A DNA stretch of 64,000 bases from Streptomyces curacoi (GCF_001513975.1 NZ_KQ947985.1:558001-622000), one strand, 5' to 3'; shown: positions 33,693 to 41,611, counted from the stretch's first letter. The notes: a model not told the origin generated them from the letters alone. Made by a program: numbers and translations.

Positions 33693-34294
33693 GGTGCCAC
33701 CAGCAGCGGACGCAGCCGCGTCGCGGTCAGCCGTCGCGCCAGCGCGTCGGGGTGACGGCGCACCACGGCCGTCAGCAGGAACGCGACGAGAGCCCCGACG
33801 AGGCCACCGGCCACGACGTCATGGGGGTAGTGCGCGCCGACCCAGACCCGGGAGGCGGCCATCGCGCAGGCGGCCACCACCGCGACCGTACCGAGCCGGC
33901 GGGAGACGAAGAGGAGTGCGACGGCGGCCGCGGCGGCGATGGCCGCGTGATTACTGGGGAACGACCAGTCACCCGGCGCGGGGCACGCTTCCAGCGTCAC
34001 CACCCGCAGGCTCTGACAGGGACGGTCCTCGCGCACCACCAGCTTCAGCGCGTCGTTCACCGCGTACGCCACCACGACCGTCACCGGCGCGGCCAGCGCG
34101 ATCAGCGCCGCACCGGCGCCCACGTGCCGCGCCCGCCACCAGCCCACGGTCATGAGGACGGCGAACACCGCGAGCCCGTACGTCGACCAGACCGACACGA
34201 TGCTGTCCAGCCAGGCCGGGGAGCGGTGGGCGAGGTCCACCACGTCGGTGTAGGCGGAGCCGTCGATGACGGCTCCGTCGAAGGCGAGCATCAT
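33689..34294 (-). CDS. PAP2-family membrane phosphatase (copy 2)
   Basis: 201 residues, about five membrane helices, PAP2 motifs KLVVREDRPC, WSFPSNHAAIAAA and RVWVGAHYPHDVVAGG. PSNH replaces the commoner PSGH, which is also found in active undecaprenyl-pyrophosphate phosphatases. ATG 34294 follows AAGGAGG and overlaps the DedA stop. Two different PAP2 enzymes in tandem with DedA suggest lipid-carrier recycling. Confidence 0.9.
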   Translation of the reverse strand: MMLAFDGAVIDGSAYTDVVDLAHRSPAWLDSIVSVWSTYGLAVFAVLMTVGWWRARHVGAGAALIALAAPVTVVVAYAVNDALKLVVREDRPCQSLRVVTLEACPAPGDWSFPSNHAAIAAAAAVALLFVSRRLGTVAVVAACAMAASRVWVGAHYPHDVVAGGLVGALVAFLLTAVVRRHPDALARRLTATRLRPLLVAP

Positions 34295-34977
34295 CCGCGT
34301 GCCTCCTTCGCCCTCGCCCGGCGGGAGCGGGAGAGCTCGGCGGCGAGGGGGACCAGTGACAGGGCGACGATCAGCGCGACCATCGGGAGCAGGTAGTGGT
34401 CCACGTTCGGTATGGAGGAGCCGAGGGCATAGCCGGCGAGGGCCAGGCCCGTGCTCCAGACGAGTCCGCCGGCCACCTGCCACACGGTGAACGTTCGTAC
34501 GGGCACCCCCAGGGCGCCCGCCAGGGGATTGAGTACCGTGCGCACCACCGGGACGAAGCGGGCCAGCACGATCGCCTTCGCGTGCCCGTACCGCTCCAGC
34601 AACTCCTCCGCGCGCCGGGCTCCCTGGTGCAGGCGGGGCGAGTCGCTGCGGCCGAGCAGTGCTCCACCCGCCTTGCGCCCGATCACGTAGCCGCACTGGG
34701 AGCCGGCCAGTGCGCCCGCGGCGGCGACGAGCAGCAGCGGCGTCAGGGACAGGCGCAGGCCGCCGGGCGCTGTCCCGGTGCACAGCAGCCCGGCTGTGAA
34801 GAGGAGGGAGTCGCCGGGCAGGAAGAAGCCGATCAACAGCCCTGTCTCGGCGAACAGCACCACGCCGACACCCAGCACGCCGAAGGCGGAGAGCAGGGAC
34901 TGGGCGCTGAGAGGATTCACCGCCAACTGCGAAGTCGCGGGCGCGGCCATGGTCGCGAGCCCTGCCAGTCCTGTCAT
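34291..34977 (-). CDS. DedA-family membrane protein
   Basis: 228 residues with the DedA pattern: VVLFAETGLLIGFFLPGDSLLFTAG near the start, QCGYVIGRKAGGALLGR, and ARFVPVVRTVLNPLAGALG with the conserved Arg residues, plus C-terminal helices. DedA/UptA proteins recycle undecaprenyl phosphate across the membrane in bacteria where they were studied. First gene of a five-gene minus-strand operon (DedA, PAP2, PAP2, regulator, kinase), divergent from the BlaI-type repressor gene. Confidence 0.92.
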   Translation of the reverse strand: MTGLAGLATMAAPATSQLAVNPLSAQSLLSAFGVLGVGVVLFAETGLLIGFFLPGDSLLFTAGLLCTGTAPGGLRLSLTPLLLVAAAGALAGSQCGYVIGRKAGGALLGRSDSPRLHQGARRAEELLERYGHAKAIVLARFVPVVRTVLNPLAGALGVPVRTFTVWQVAGGLVWSTGLALAGYALGSSIPNVDHYLLPMVALIVALSLVPLAAELSRSRRARAKEARG

Positions 34978-35037
34978 ACGCGAGCCCTCTCATACTGGAC
35001 GGACGGGAGCACGTGACACGACACGGCACCCTACTGA

Positions 35038-35072
35038 CTACAATCCTGTAGACGGTCTACTGCACTGTAGAC
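35038..35072 (+). promoter_or_regulatory. Double BlaI/MecI-type operator
   Basis: Two dyads, CTACAATCCTGTAG (35038-35051) and GTCTACTGCACTGTAGAC (35055-35072), are centred 19 bases apart just before the BlaI-type gene. Core CTAC/GTAG with a 6-base centre is the BlaI box form, so the repressor probably binds here and may also affect the divergent DedA operon. Confidence 0.8.
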
Positions 35073-35096
35073 GACGGCGGGGTGAGGATCGTTCCC

Positions 35097-35468
35097 ATGA
35101 CCGACGCGAAGGACGAACGCCGACCGGCGGGCGAGCTCGAGGCCAGTGTCATGGCCGCCCTGTGGGCCGCCGGCGCGCCCCGCACACCGGGGCAGGTGCA
35201 GGCCGACCTCGCCGTGGACCTGGCCCGCACCACCGTCACGACGATCCTGACCCGCCTGCACGACAAGGGCGTTGTCGGCCGCGAGCGGCAGGGCCGCGGC
35301 TACGCGTACTTCCCCGTCGAGGACGCCCCCGGCCTCACGGCCCGCCGCATGCACAGCGAACTGGAGCGGGACGCCGACCGCGAGACGGTCCTGGCCCGCT
35401 TCGTCGCCAAGCTCAGCTCCGACGACGAGCGGATCCTGCGGGAGCTGCTGGAATCGGGTGAGCAATGA
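35097..35468 (+). CDS. BlaI/MecI-family transcriptional repressor
   Basis: 123 residues: N-terminal winged helix about 10-75 (ELEASVMAALWAAGAPRTPGQV, RTTVTTILTRLHDKGVVGRER) and a helical dimerisation tail (RRMHSELERDADRETVLARF). These repressors are inactivated by cleavage when a partner M56 metalloprotease senses its signal. The partner follows with an ATGA overlap. The start is ATG 35097, right after the double operator, implying autoregulation. Confidence 0.93.
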   Translation: MTDAKDERRPAGELEASVMAALWAAGAPRTPGQVQADLAVDLARTTVTTILTRLHDKGVVGRERQGRGYAYFPVEDAPGLTARRMHSELERDADRETVLARFVAKLSSDDERILRELLESGEQ

Positions 35469-36397
35469 CCGTCCTGCTGCTGGTCGCCCCGCTGCTCCTG
35501 CCCTTCGCGGTAAGGCCGCTCGCCGGGCGCACGCTCGACCGCCTCGCCCCCGTCACCGCGCTGTGGACGCTGACCTTCACCGCGGTCGCGCTGGCCGGCG
35601 CGTCCGTCTCCGCGCTCGGCGCGCTGGTCCTGACCGGCCTGCTCAAGCTGCCTCTGCTCGCCGCGCTCGGCGAGCTCGTCCACCCCTTGCACACGCCGCC
35701 GGACACCCTCGCCCTGCCCGCGGCCGCCGCGGCCACCGGTGTCCTCACCGTCAGTGCGTGGACGCTGCTGCGTTCGGCCCTGACCCAGATGCGTGCCTTC
35801 CGTACCGCCCGGAGGCAGGCCGACCGCAGCGCCACCGCGGGCGACCTGTGCGTCGTCGACTCACCCCACCCGGACGCCTACGCCCTGCCAGGCCGGCCGC
35901 ATCGCATCGTCGTCACCACCGGAATGCTCCGCAGCCTGGGCCCCGCCGAGCGCGAGGCCCTCTTCGCTCACGAGCGCGCCCACAACGCGGGCGGCCACTA
36001 CCGCTTCCTGCTCGCCGCCGAGCTGGCGGCCCACTGTCACCCCGGACTGCGGCGCGTCCGCGACGCCGTCCGGCTCGCCGCGGAACGGGCGGCCGACGAA
36101 GCCGCCGCCACCGCCGTGGGCGACCGGCAGCTCACCGCCCGTGCCATCGCCCGCGCCGCCATCGCCTCCCACGCCTCGCCCTCCACCCGCCCCGGCTTCG
36201 CCTCCGCCGCGACCACCGGCCCCGTCCCCCAGCGGGTCGCGGCCCTCCTCTCGCCTCCCGTGCAACGTCCCCGCACGGCCTCCTGGATCGCCCTGCTCCT
36301 CGCCGCCTGCACGGCCGTCTCCGCCTGCGCCGCGGCCACCGGGATGATCGTGTTCCATCACGAGGTGGAGATCGCTCAGGGCGAGGTACGACCGTGA
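35465..36397 (+). CDS. M56-family membrane metalloprotease
   Basis: 310 residues with four predicted membrane segments and a zinc-protease motif HERAH at about residue 169 (ALFAHERAHNAGGHY), the M56 form of HExxH. A metal-binding Glu is likely in ERAADEAAA. It lacks the large penicillin-binding sensor domain of BlaR1, as is usual for actinobacterial M56 proteins, so the inducer is not evident. It presumably cleaves or triggers inactivation of the coupled BlaI-type repressor. Confidence 0.92.
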   Translation: MTVLLLVAPLLLPFAVRPLAGRTLDRLAPVTALWTLTFTAVALAGASVSALGALVLTGLLKLPLLAALGELVHPLHTPPDTLALPAAAAATGVLTVSAWTLLRSALTQMRAFRTARRQADRSATAGDLCVVDSPHPDAYALPGRPHRIVVTTGMLRSLGPAEREALFAHERAHNAGGHYRFLLAAELAAHCHPGLRRVRDAVRLAAERAADEAAATAVGDRQLTARAIARAAIASHASPSTRPGFASAATTGPVPQRVAALLSPPVQRPRTASWIALLLAACTAVSACAAATGMIVFHHEVEIAQGEVRP

Positions 36398-36512
36398 CCG
36401 GCCATCGCATTCAGAACTTCCGGTAGTTAATGGCAACTTATACGCCAGAAGCCCCCAAACAATGGCAAAGGCATCTGGGGCAAGACCAGTTGACCATGCC
36501 ATCGTGCGAGCC

Positions 36513-37304
36513 ATGACGACTCAGCCCCTCCTCGATGACCGGCGCCGCGTTCCCCTCCGCCCGATGGCGAACAAGGTGCCCGAAGCGACCGCCTCCTTCT
36601 GGATCATCAAGATCCTGACGACCGGTATGGGGGAGACGGCATCCGACCTCCTGGCCCGCATGCTCGGCCCGGTACCGGCGGTCGCTCTGGGCGGACTTGC
36701 CCTGGTGGCCTCCCTGGCCGTCCAGTTCACCGTCCGCCGCCACATCGCCTGGGTGTACTGGACCGCCGTCGTCATGGTCAGCGTGTTCGGCACGATGGCG
36801 GCCGACGTCCTGCACGTCGGTCTCGGCGTCCCCTACGCGGTGTCGACTCCCGTCTTCCTCGCCACGCTGGCCGCCGTCTTCGTCCTCTGGTACGCGACCG
36901 AACGGACGCTGTCCATCCACGGCATCCACACCCGCCGCCGTGAGGGCTTCTACTGGGCGGCTGTTCTGGCAACGTTCGCCCTGGGAACGGCCGCGGGAGA
37001 CCTCACCGCCACCGCCGGCCTCGGCTACCTGGGTTCCGTCATCCTCTTCGCGGCCGCGATCTGTGTGCCGGCCCTGGCCCACCGCTGGGCCGGCCTGAAC
37101 GCGGTGGTCGCTTTCTGGTCCGCGTACATCGTCACCCGCCCCCTCGGTGCCTCCCTCGCCGACTGGATGGCGGTCGGCACCTCCCGCGGCGGCCTGGCGC
37201 TGGGCCTGGAGCCGGTCACCCTGGCGTGGACGGCGGCCATCCTGGGCCTCGTCGCCTACCTGGCCACATCGCAGCGCGACAGGCGCAGTGCCGTCGCAGC
37301 CTGA
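36513..37304 (+). CDS. DUF347-type multi-span membrane protein (copy 2)
   Basis: 263 residues from ATG 36513 with about eight membrane helices. It shares the family signatures of the protein at 30074: NKVPEATASFWIIKILTTGMGE, TERTLSIHGIHTRRREGFYW, ATFALGTAAGDL and VTRPLGASLADW. The two flank the envelope gene block. Function unknown in the family. An internal repeat of the four-helix unit is visible. A 115-base gap separates it from the M56 gene. Confidence 0.85.
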   Translation: MTTQPLLDDRRRVPLRPMANKVPEATASFWIIKILTTGMGETASDLLARMLGPVPAVALGGLALVASLAVQFTVRRHIAWVYWTAVVMVSVFGTMAADVLHVGLGVPYAVSTPVFLATLAAVFVLWYATERTLSIHGIHTRRREGFYWAAVLATFALGTAAGDLTATAGLGYLGSVILFAAAICVPALAHRWAGLNAVVAFWSAYIVTRPLGASLADWMAVGTSRGGLALGLEPVTLAWTAAILGLVAYLATSQRDRRSAVAA

Positions 37305-37609
37305 GCGGGTGTGACCCGGCCGCGCTGATCTACCAGCACTGCATGGTGTCTGACCTGCGCCTACGCGGTTTGAATCCCCATGCGCCAAGGGCACGACATC
37401 CGGCAGACGTGTTTCGGCCGCGGGGAACCGTTCCTCTCCGGTCGCGCGCCGACAACGCACGAGCCGACCGCGTGTGCCTTCGCTCATGCGCATCCGGAGA
37501 ATCGTCCAGTAGAAGCTGTGGGCGGGTACCCGTGGTCTGGGCGCGTCCATGTCGTCGACCCCGGTCGTGGGGGTGGGCTCCGCCTGATGTCGCTGCATCT
37601 GAGCTGGTG
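37305..37609. other. Intergenic stretch, no gene seen
   Basis: Convergent gap between the second DUF347 gene (+) and DUF5994 copy 1 (-). No strong hairpin and no coding frame stand out; a tRNA was considered around 37340-37390 and not supported. Confidence 0.4.
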
Positions 37610-38074
37610 TCAAAGGCCGGTGTCGATCAGGATCTGCTGGGCCTGCTTGGGGTTGCCGGTACGGACCGCTTCGGTCATCGCGGCTCGCGCCGCCTCGGGG
37701 GGCGTGTCCGGTGGGACCACGAGCAGGGAGAAGTAGTCCTGGTCCCCTCGGGTCACGAGCGCGGTGTCGTCGCCCACGGAGAAGACGTCGATGTGCACCA
37801 CACGATCGTCGATGGTCATCCGCGTCGGCATTTCGTCCCAGGCCGCGGAGTCCAGGCCGATCCGTGTGATCGGCCCGAGGCGCTCGGTCAGCGCGCTGAT
37901 CAGGCCGGGCAGTTCGGCGGTGAGACTCCTGGAACGGGGCCACCACGCACCGTCGAGGATGCCCCCGCGTTCGTGAGTGGTGGTGAGCCGCAGCAGTGCC
38001 GTTCCGGGACGTATGGATTCGTGCACACCGTCCGCCAGAAATCCTGCCGGAGGCGGGGAATCGGGATCGGGCAT
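37610..38074 (-). CDS. DUF5994-family protein (copy 1)
   Basis: 154 residues, cytoplasmic. Family signature GILDGAWWPRSRSLTAELPGL at about 35-55, then TRIGLDSAAWDEMP and the C-terminal YFSLLVVPPDTPPEAARAAM. DUF5994 is a streptomycete family of unknown function. ATG 38074 is preceded by AGGTGAG. Together with copies at 38127 and 39944 it belongs to a local expansion. Confidence 0.85.
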   Translation of the reverse strand: MPDPDSPPPAGFLADGVHESIRPGTALLRLTTTHERGGILDGAWWPRSRSLTAELPGLISALTERLGPITRIGLDSAAWDEMPTRMTIDDRVVHIDVFSVGDDTALVTRGDQDYFSLLVVPPDTPPEAARAAMTEAVRTGNPKQAQQILIDTGL

Positions 38075-38126
38075 CGTGCTCACCTGCCTGTTCGAAGCCC
38101 TCCTCGCGTCCACGCTACTCCTGCCG

Positions 38127-38525
38127 TCAGGCGCGGTCGCTGAGCGCGGCGGTAATGATCGGCTCGGCCGCCTCCTCGGTGGTGCCGGGCGGCACGACCA
38201 GCAGGTCCCAGCGGCCGTGGCCGGGGGCGAGCAGGACGACGGTGTCCGGGGCGTGCACTGCGACCGTTTTCCGCAGTCGTACGACCTGGTTGGCGACGAG
38301 CATCCGGCCAGGTGCCGCGGACCAGGCCGCTCCGTTCACCGTGACGCCGGCGATGTGTCCCCAGGCGCGCGGCAGTGCGGCGAGCAGCTGCGGAAGCTCC
38401 GCCAGGAGGTCGTAGGAGCGTGGCCACCACACACCGTCGAGGCGACGTGGCAGCGCGCTGTGGGGCGCGAGGCGCAGGCGGAGGAGAGGGCGGGTGGGCG
38501 GTGAGGGTGGCGCTGTGGTGATCAT
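38127..38525 (-). CDS. DUF5994-family protein (copy 2)
   Basis: 132 residues: DGVWWPRSYDLLAELPQLL signature, TVNGAAWSAAPGRM, and the tail RWDLLVVPPGTTEEAAEPI. Shorter N-terminus than copy 1. AAGGAAAC precedes ATG 38525. It ends 52 bases before copy 1 and starts 39 bases after the desaturase, so the three minus-strand genes probably form one operon. Confidence 0.85.
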   Translation of the reverse strand: MITTAPPSPPTRPLLRLRLAPHSALPRRLDGVWWPRSYDLLAELPQLLAALPRAWGHIAGVTVNGAAWSAAPGRMLVANQVVRLRKTVAVHAPDTVVLLAPGHGRWDLLVVPPGTTEEAAEPIITAALSDRA

Positions 38526-38564
38526 GGTGTTTCCTTCGACGGGTTGTGGAGCGGTTGGTTCGCG

Positions 38565-39647
38565 TCAGGCCCGGCGGTCGGCGAGCCGGTCCGACGTGGG
38601 CCAGCGCACGTCGTGCACCCAGCCGAGGCGTTCGAGGAGGCGGATGACGGCGGCCGACGGGTCGATCTGGCCCCGGTCGACGCCGTGCCGGGCGCTGGTG
38701 GGGTCGGCGTGGTGGAGGTTGTGCCAGCTCTCTCCGAAGGAGAGCAGGGCCAGCGGCCACAGGTTGGTGGCCCGGTCGTGACGGCGGGTACGGAAGGGTC
38801 GCTTGCCCAGCACGTGGCACAGGGAGTTGACGCTCCACGTCACGTGGTGGAGCAGGGCGATGCGGACGAGCCCCGCCCACAGCGCGGCGGTCAGCGCGTG
38901 GACCCAGGTGCCGCCGATCGCCCAGCCGATCGCGAACGGCAGTGCGAGCGTGAGGACGCACAGGGCCGGGAAGGCGCGGGCGACAGCGCGTATGTCGCGG
39001 TCGGCCAGCAGGTCGGGGGCGATGGGGGTCCCCCCGCGCGAGCGAAGCCGAGCGTGGGGGAGGTCGGCGGGCGTGGGGTCGTTGCGGAACAGCCAGCCGA
39101 CGTGGGCGTCCAGCAGTCCGCGCAACTGGCCGCGCAGATGGGTGCCGTAGCGGTACGGGGAGTGCGGGTCGCCGGGCCGGTCCGTGAAGGCGTGGTGGCG
39201 GCGGTGCGTGGCGACCCAGCTGATCACGTCGCCCTGGAAGCTCATCGAACCGGCCACCGCCAGCGCGATGCGCACCGGCCGGACCGCCCGGTAGCCGCCG
39301 TGGGTCAGGCCGCGGTGGAAGCCGACGGTGACGCCGAGGCCCGTGACCGTGTAGAGGACGAGTGCGAGGACGATGTCGGCGGGCCGGATGAGGCTGCCCC
39401 ACAGCCACCAGCCGGCCGCGCCGAGCGCCAGGAACGGCAGGACGACGATCGCCGCCGTCACCGCCACGTACACGCGCTCGGCGCCGCCGCGGGCGGGCGC
39501 CGGGACGTCGGACGGGAAGGGCGTCGTTCCGTCGTACCCCTGAGGCGGGCGGGATCCGGCGGGACCGCCGCCGGTGAGGGAACGGTCGCGGAAGAATCGA
39601 ACGGCATGACGGGGCTCCTCGGCCTCGGTGAAGGGGATTCCTCCCAC
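38565..39647 (-). CDS. Acyl-CoA/fatty-acid desaturase (membrane di-iron)
   Basis: About 360 residues. Three His boxes of delta-9-type membrane desaturases are present: GFHRGLTHGG, THRRHHAF and GESWHNLHHADP, among four membrane helices. The enzyme introduces a double bond into fatty acyl chains, fluidising membranes. An insert (ADLPHARLRSRGGTPI) is encoded by a 39-bp genome repeat at 39024-39062. The start is uncertain: GTG 39647 is in frame, but the best ribosome site (GAGGAG before ATG 39607) lies in another frame, giving MPFDSSATVPSPAAVPPDP, so a frameshift near 39550 is possible. Confidence 0.8.
   Translation of the reverse strand: MGGIPFTEAEEPRHAVRFFRDRSLTGGGPAGSRPPQGYDGTTPFPSDVPAPARGGAERVYVAVTAAIVVLPFLALGAAGWWLWGSLIRPADIVLALVLYTVTGLGVTVGFHRGLTHGGYRAVRPVRIALAVAGSMSFQGDVISWVATHRRHHAFTDRPGDPHSPYRYGTHLRGQLRGLLDAHVGWLFRNDPTPADLPHARLRSRGGTPIAPDLLADRDIRAVARAFPALCVLTLALPFAIGWAIGGTWVHALTAALWAGLVRIALLHHVTWSVNSLCHVLGKRPFRTRRHDRATNLWPLALLSFGESWHNLHHADPTSARHGVDRGQIDPSAAVIRLLERLGWVHDVRWPTSDRLADRRA
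39024..39062 (-). repeat. 39-bp palindromic streptomycete repeat inside the desaturase gene
   Basis: A hairpin-forming sequence with CTCCCCCACGCTCGGC on one side and GCGCGGGGGGACCCCC on the other. I recognise it as a dispersed intergenic repeat of Streptomyces genomes. Here 39 bases (13 codons) sit in frame within the coding sequence. Confidence 0.8.
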
Positions 39648-39943
39648 TGGCCGAGACGAGGGGCCGAGGAAGGCGCGGCCGGTGCTCGGCTGCTGTGGTG
39701 ACGTGGATGGGCGGCCGCAGGTGAGGCCACGCTCTCCTGCGCCGCTGGGGATGGGGCGGTGTTCCGGCTGCTTGCTGCGTGCCGGTCGCCTGCGGATCCG
39801 CGGTGCCACGACATCCGCGTCGAGGGCGGGCGGCAAAGGCTGCCAGGATGCGGAACCTGTCCGGGCGATGAACCGCCCGGTGTCGTGGTGCGCCGGGAGT
39901 GAGAGCCGGTCCGTCACCGGTGTACGTCGTGCCCTCGGTCCCT

Positions 39944-40573
39944 TCAGCGTACTTGGCGGGAAGCGAAAAGGGGGTCACGGACCGTAACAGTTGCGGGAGG
40001 GGAGAGCGGGGCCGAGTGGCGCCTCGGTGCTCCGCCCTCGTCTTCCCACTGCTCCATCTGCCCCCGCTCGCGTACGGCCTCGTCCTCGGCGTGGAGGCGT
40101 CGCTCGGCCGCCAGGAGTTCGCTCGCGGTGAGGTGGAGCGCGGGGTCGGCCGCTGCGGCCATGAGCCGCGCGGCCGTGGCGGTCTCGGTCCGGGGCGGGA
40201 CGACGAGCAGGTCCCAGCGTCCGACGCCGTACGAGAAGAGTCGGATCATGTGCGGGTCGAAACCGGACGCGAACCACGCGGCCTTCACCGTGTGCCCGGT
40301 CACGGGCAGGTCGCAGGGCGCCGCCGGCCAGGTGTCGCGGTGGGACGCCATGCGCGACACGCGTCCTCGCGTCGTGTCGAACGCCTCGGTGAGCGCGGGC
40401 AGTTCGGTCATCAGGTCGTCGGTACGGGGCCACCAGGCGCCGCATACGGGACCGGGCGGGAAGGTCGGCGGGCGCAGGGCGAGCCGGGCAGGGCGCGGTG
40501 AGGTGCGTTCCGGGCGGGCCGGGGCGCGGTCGCCGGCCTTGGGCGGTGGGCCTGTGCCGGTGGGCGGGGTCAT
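39944..40573 (-). CDS. DUF5994-family protein (copy 3), extended
   Basis: 209 residues from ATG 40573: a Pro-rich lead, then PVCGAWWPRTDDLMTELPALTEAF and GVGRWDLLVVPPRTETATAARLM as in the other copies, followed by a distinct charged tail (SELLAAERRLHAEDEAVRERGQ). The frame is open further upstream (to 40786), but that part is a Thr/Gly low-complexity run produced by GGTGCC tandem repeats, so the internal ATG is preferred. Its last codons overlap a promoter-like block serving the desaturase. Confidence 0.75.
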   Translation of the reverse strand: MTPPTGTGPPPKAGDRAPARPERTSPRPARLALRPPTFPPGPVCGAWWPRTDDLMTELPALTEAFDTTRGRVSRMASHRDTWPAAPCDLPVTGHTVKAAWFASGFDPHMIRLFSYGVGRWDLLVVPPRTETATAARLMAAAADPALHLTASELLAAERRLHAEDEAVRERGQMEQWEDEGGAPRRHSAPLSPPATVTVRDPLFASRQVR

Positions 40574-40679
40574 GGTCGCGGTTCCTGTCCTGGGGCGGCT
40601 GTCGTACGACTGCCGGTGCGGCGGTGGGCCGGGGTCGGCCCGGCTCGTCGGTGTGGGCGCGTCGTGCCTGGGTTCGTCT

Positions 40680-40732
40680 GTGCCGTGTGTGGTGCCGGTG
40701 CCGGTGCCGGTGCCGTGTGTGGTGCCGGTGCT
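40680..40732. repeat. GGTGCC short tandem repeats
   Basis: Runs of GGTGCC and GTGTGTGGTGCC form a 50-base low-complexity patch upstream of DUF5994 copy 3; length change here would shift or extend an upstream-started product. Confidence 0.7.
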
Positions 40733-40793
40733 GCGGCTGCGGCGGGGCGACGCGTGCATGGATGTGACCTCTGTCCTGTGGGGCATCCTGGCC

Positions 40794-41096
40794 TCAACGC
40801 CCTGCGGCCTTCGGCTTGTTGTGCGTGGTCCGGTCCCGGTGGCGGCGCGGTCGGAAGCGTCCCCGGCCGCCGTCGCGATGATCGCGACGTTCGTGCTCGG
40901 CGGCCGGGGCGGGCGGCGGTGGGGGCGGCGCGGTGTTGCCGGCGGCGCGGTCGGCGGCGGCTGGGCGGCCGGGAAGGAAGCGGCTGTAGGAACGCGAGGC
41001 GATCCTTTCGGCGTGCGCCGAGTTGAGCCGGTGGATCACGTACGCTCCGATGGCGATGAGCACGAGGAACGCGGCGATGGTGAGGGCGGTGTTCAT
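40794..41096 (-). CDS. Small single-span membrane protein
   Basis: 100 residues from ATG 41096: membrane helix about 4-22 (ALTIAAFLVLIAIGAYVI), then RLNSAHAERIASRSYSRFL and a disordered tail rich in Pro, Arg and His (PPPPPPAPA, RRHRDRTTHNK). No enzyme motif. It probably inserts with the basic tail in the cytoplasm. Sits within the DUF5994 group on the same strand. Confidence 0.65.
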   Translation of the reverse strand: MNTALTIAAFLVLIAIGAYVIHRLNSAHAERIASRSYSRFLPGRPAAADRAAGNTAPPPPPPAPAAEHERRDHRDGGRGRFRPRRHRDRTTHNKPKAAGR

Positions 41097-41101
41097 GGCG
41101 G

Positions 41102-41281
41102 TCACGGCCTGACGGTCGGTCGAACGCGAGAAGCGCTGGGGAGAAGCGGGCCCGCCGTCCCACGGACGCGTGGTGCCGGTGGTGCAGTGGTGCCGGTGGT
41201 GAAGAGCAGAAGTACGGCCCTGCGCGGGTCGGGCTCTGGCCACGCGTCGGCGGCGGGGAACGTATCGAAGGCCGAGGTCAT
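41102..41281 (-). CDS. Short ORF, possible truncated gene
   Basis: 59 residues (MTSAFDTFPAADAWPEPDP, AVLLLFTTGTTAPPAP) from ATG 41281, preceded by AGGTCAGCACG, much like the AGGTGAGCACG before DUF5994 copy 1. It may be a small gene or the start of a deleted relative. No family recognised. It ends 5 bases before the next gene, which suggests cotranscription. Confidence 0.4.
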   Translation of the reverse strand: MTSAFDTFPAADAWPEPDPRRAVLLLFTTGTTAPPAPRVRGTAGPLLPSASRVRPTVRP

Positions 41282-41372
41282 CGTGCTGACCTGTCTCCGG
41301 AAACCGCTGCCCTGCCCGGGTTCCGGCGAAGTGTCTCGCCGAGGACGAGACCGGCGCGGGAGCCGGTGTGCG

Positions 41373-41524
41373 ACATGCCCTCGGTACGTCCACCGTACTC
41401 CCGCGCGCCCCCCTCCGATGGGGAGCGGACGGAACCCGCCGTACCCGCCTCGGCGTTCTCGGCCACCTTCGGTCCACAAGGGCGGCGCGGCCCCGGGAGT
41501 ACGGTTGAAGACACCGAGGGCATG
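41373..41524. promoter_or_regulatory. Divergent matched promoter/leader blocks
   Basis: Two inverted copies of CGGGAGTACGG followed 7-8 bases later by ACCGAGGGC and then ATGTCGC: left copy on the minus strand (41402-41369), right copy on the plus strand (41494-41528). Related blocks occur at 39927-39955 and 38098-38123. They are probably promoters of one regulon. Confidence 0.55.
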
Positions 41525-41611
41525 TCGCGCACCGGTTCCGACACCGGTGCCGCTCTCGGCGACCGACGATGCCGGGCCGGATCCGCCCGTGCCCGGGGCA
41601 GGGCTCGCCTG

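Noticed and set aside
37340-37390. tRNA-like GGTTTGAATCCCC arm
   Set aside because: No matching acceptor, D or anticodon arms around it.
40574-40786. Upstream extension of DUF5994 copy 3
   Set aside because: The added residues are a Thr/Gly run encoded by GGTGCC tandem repeats; the internal ATG fits the family better.
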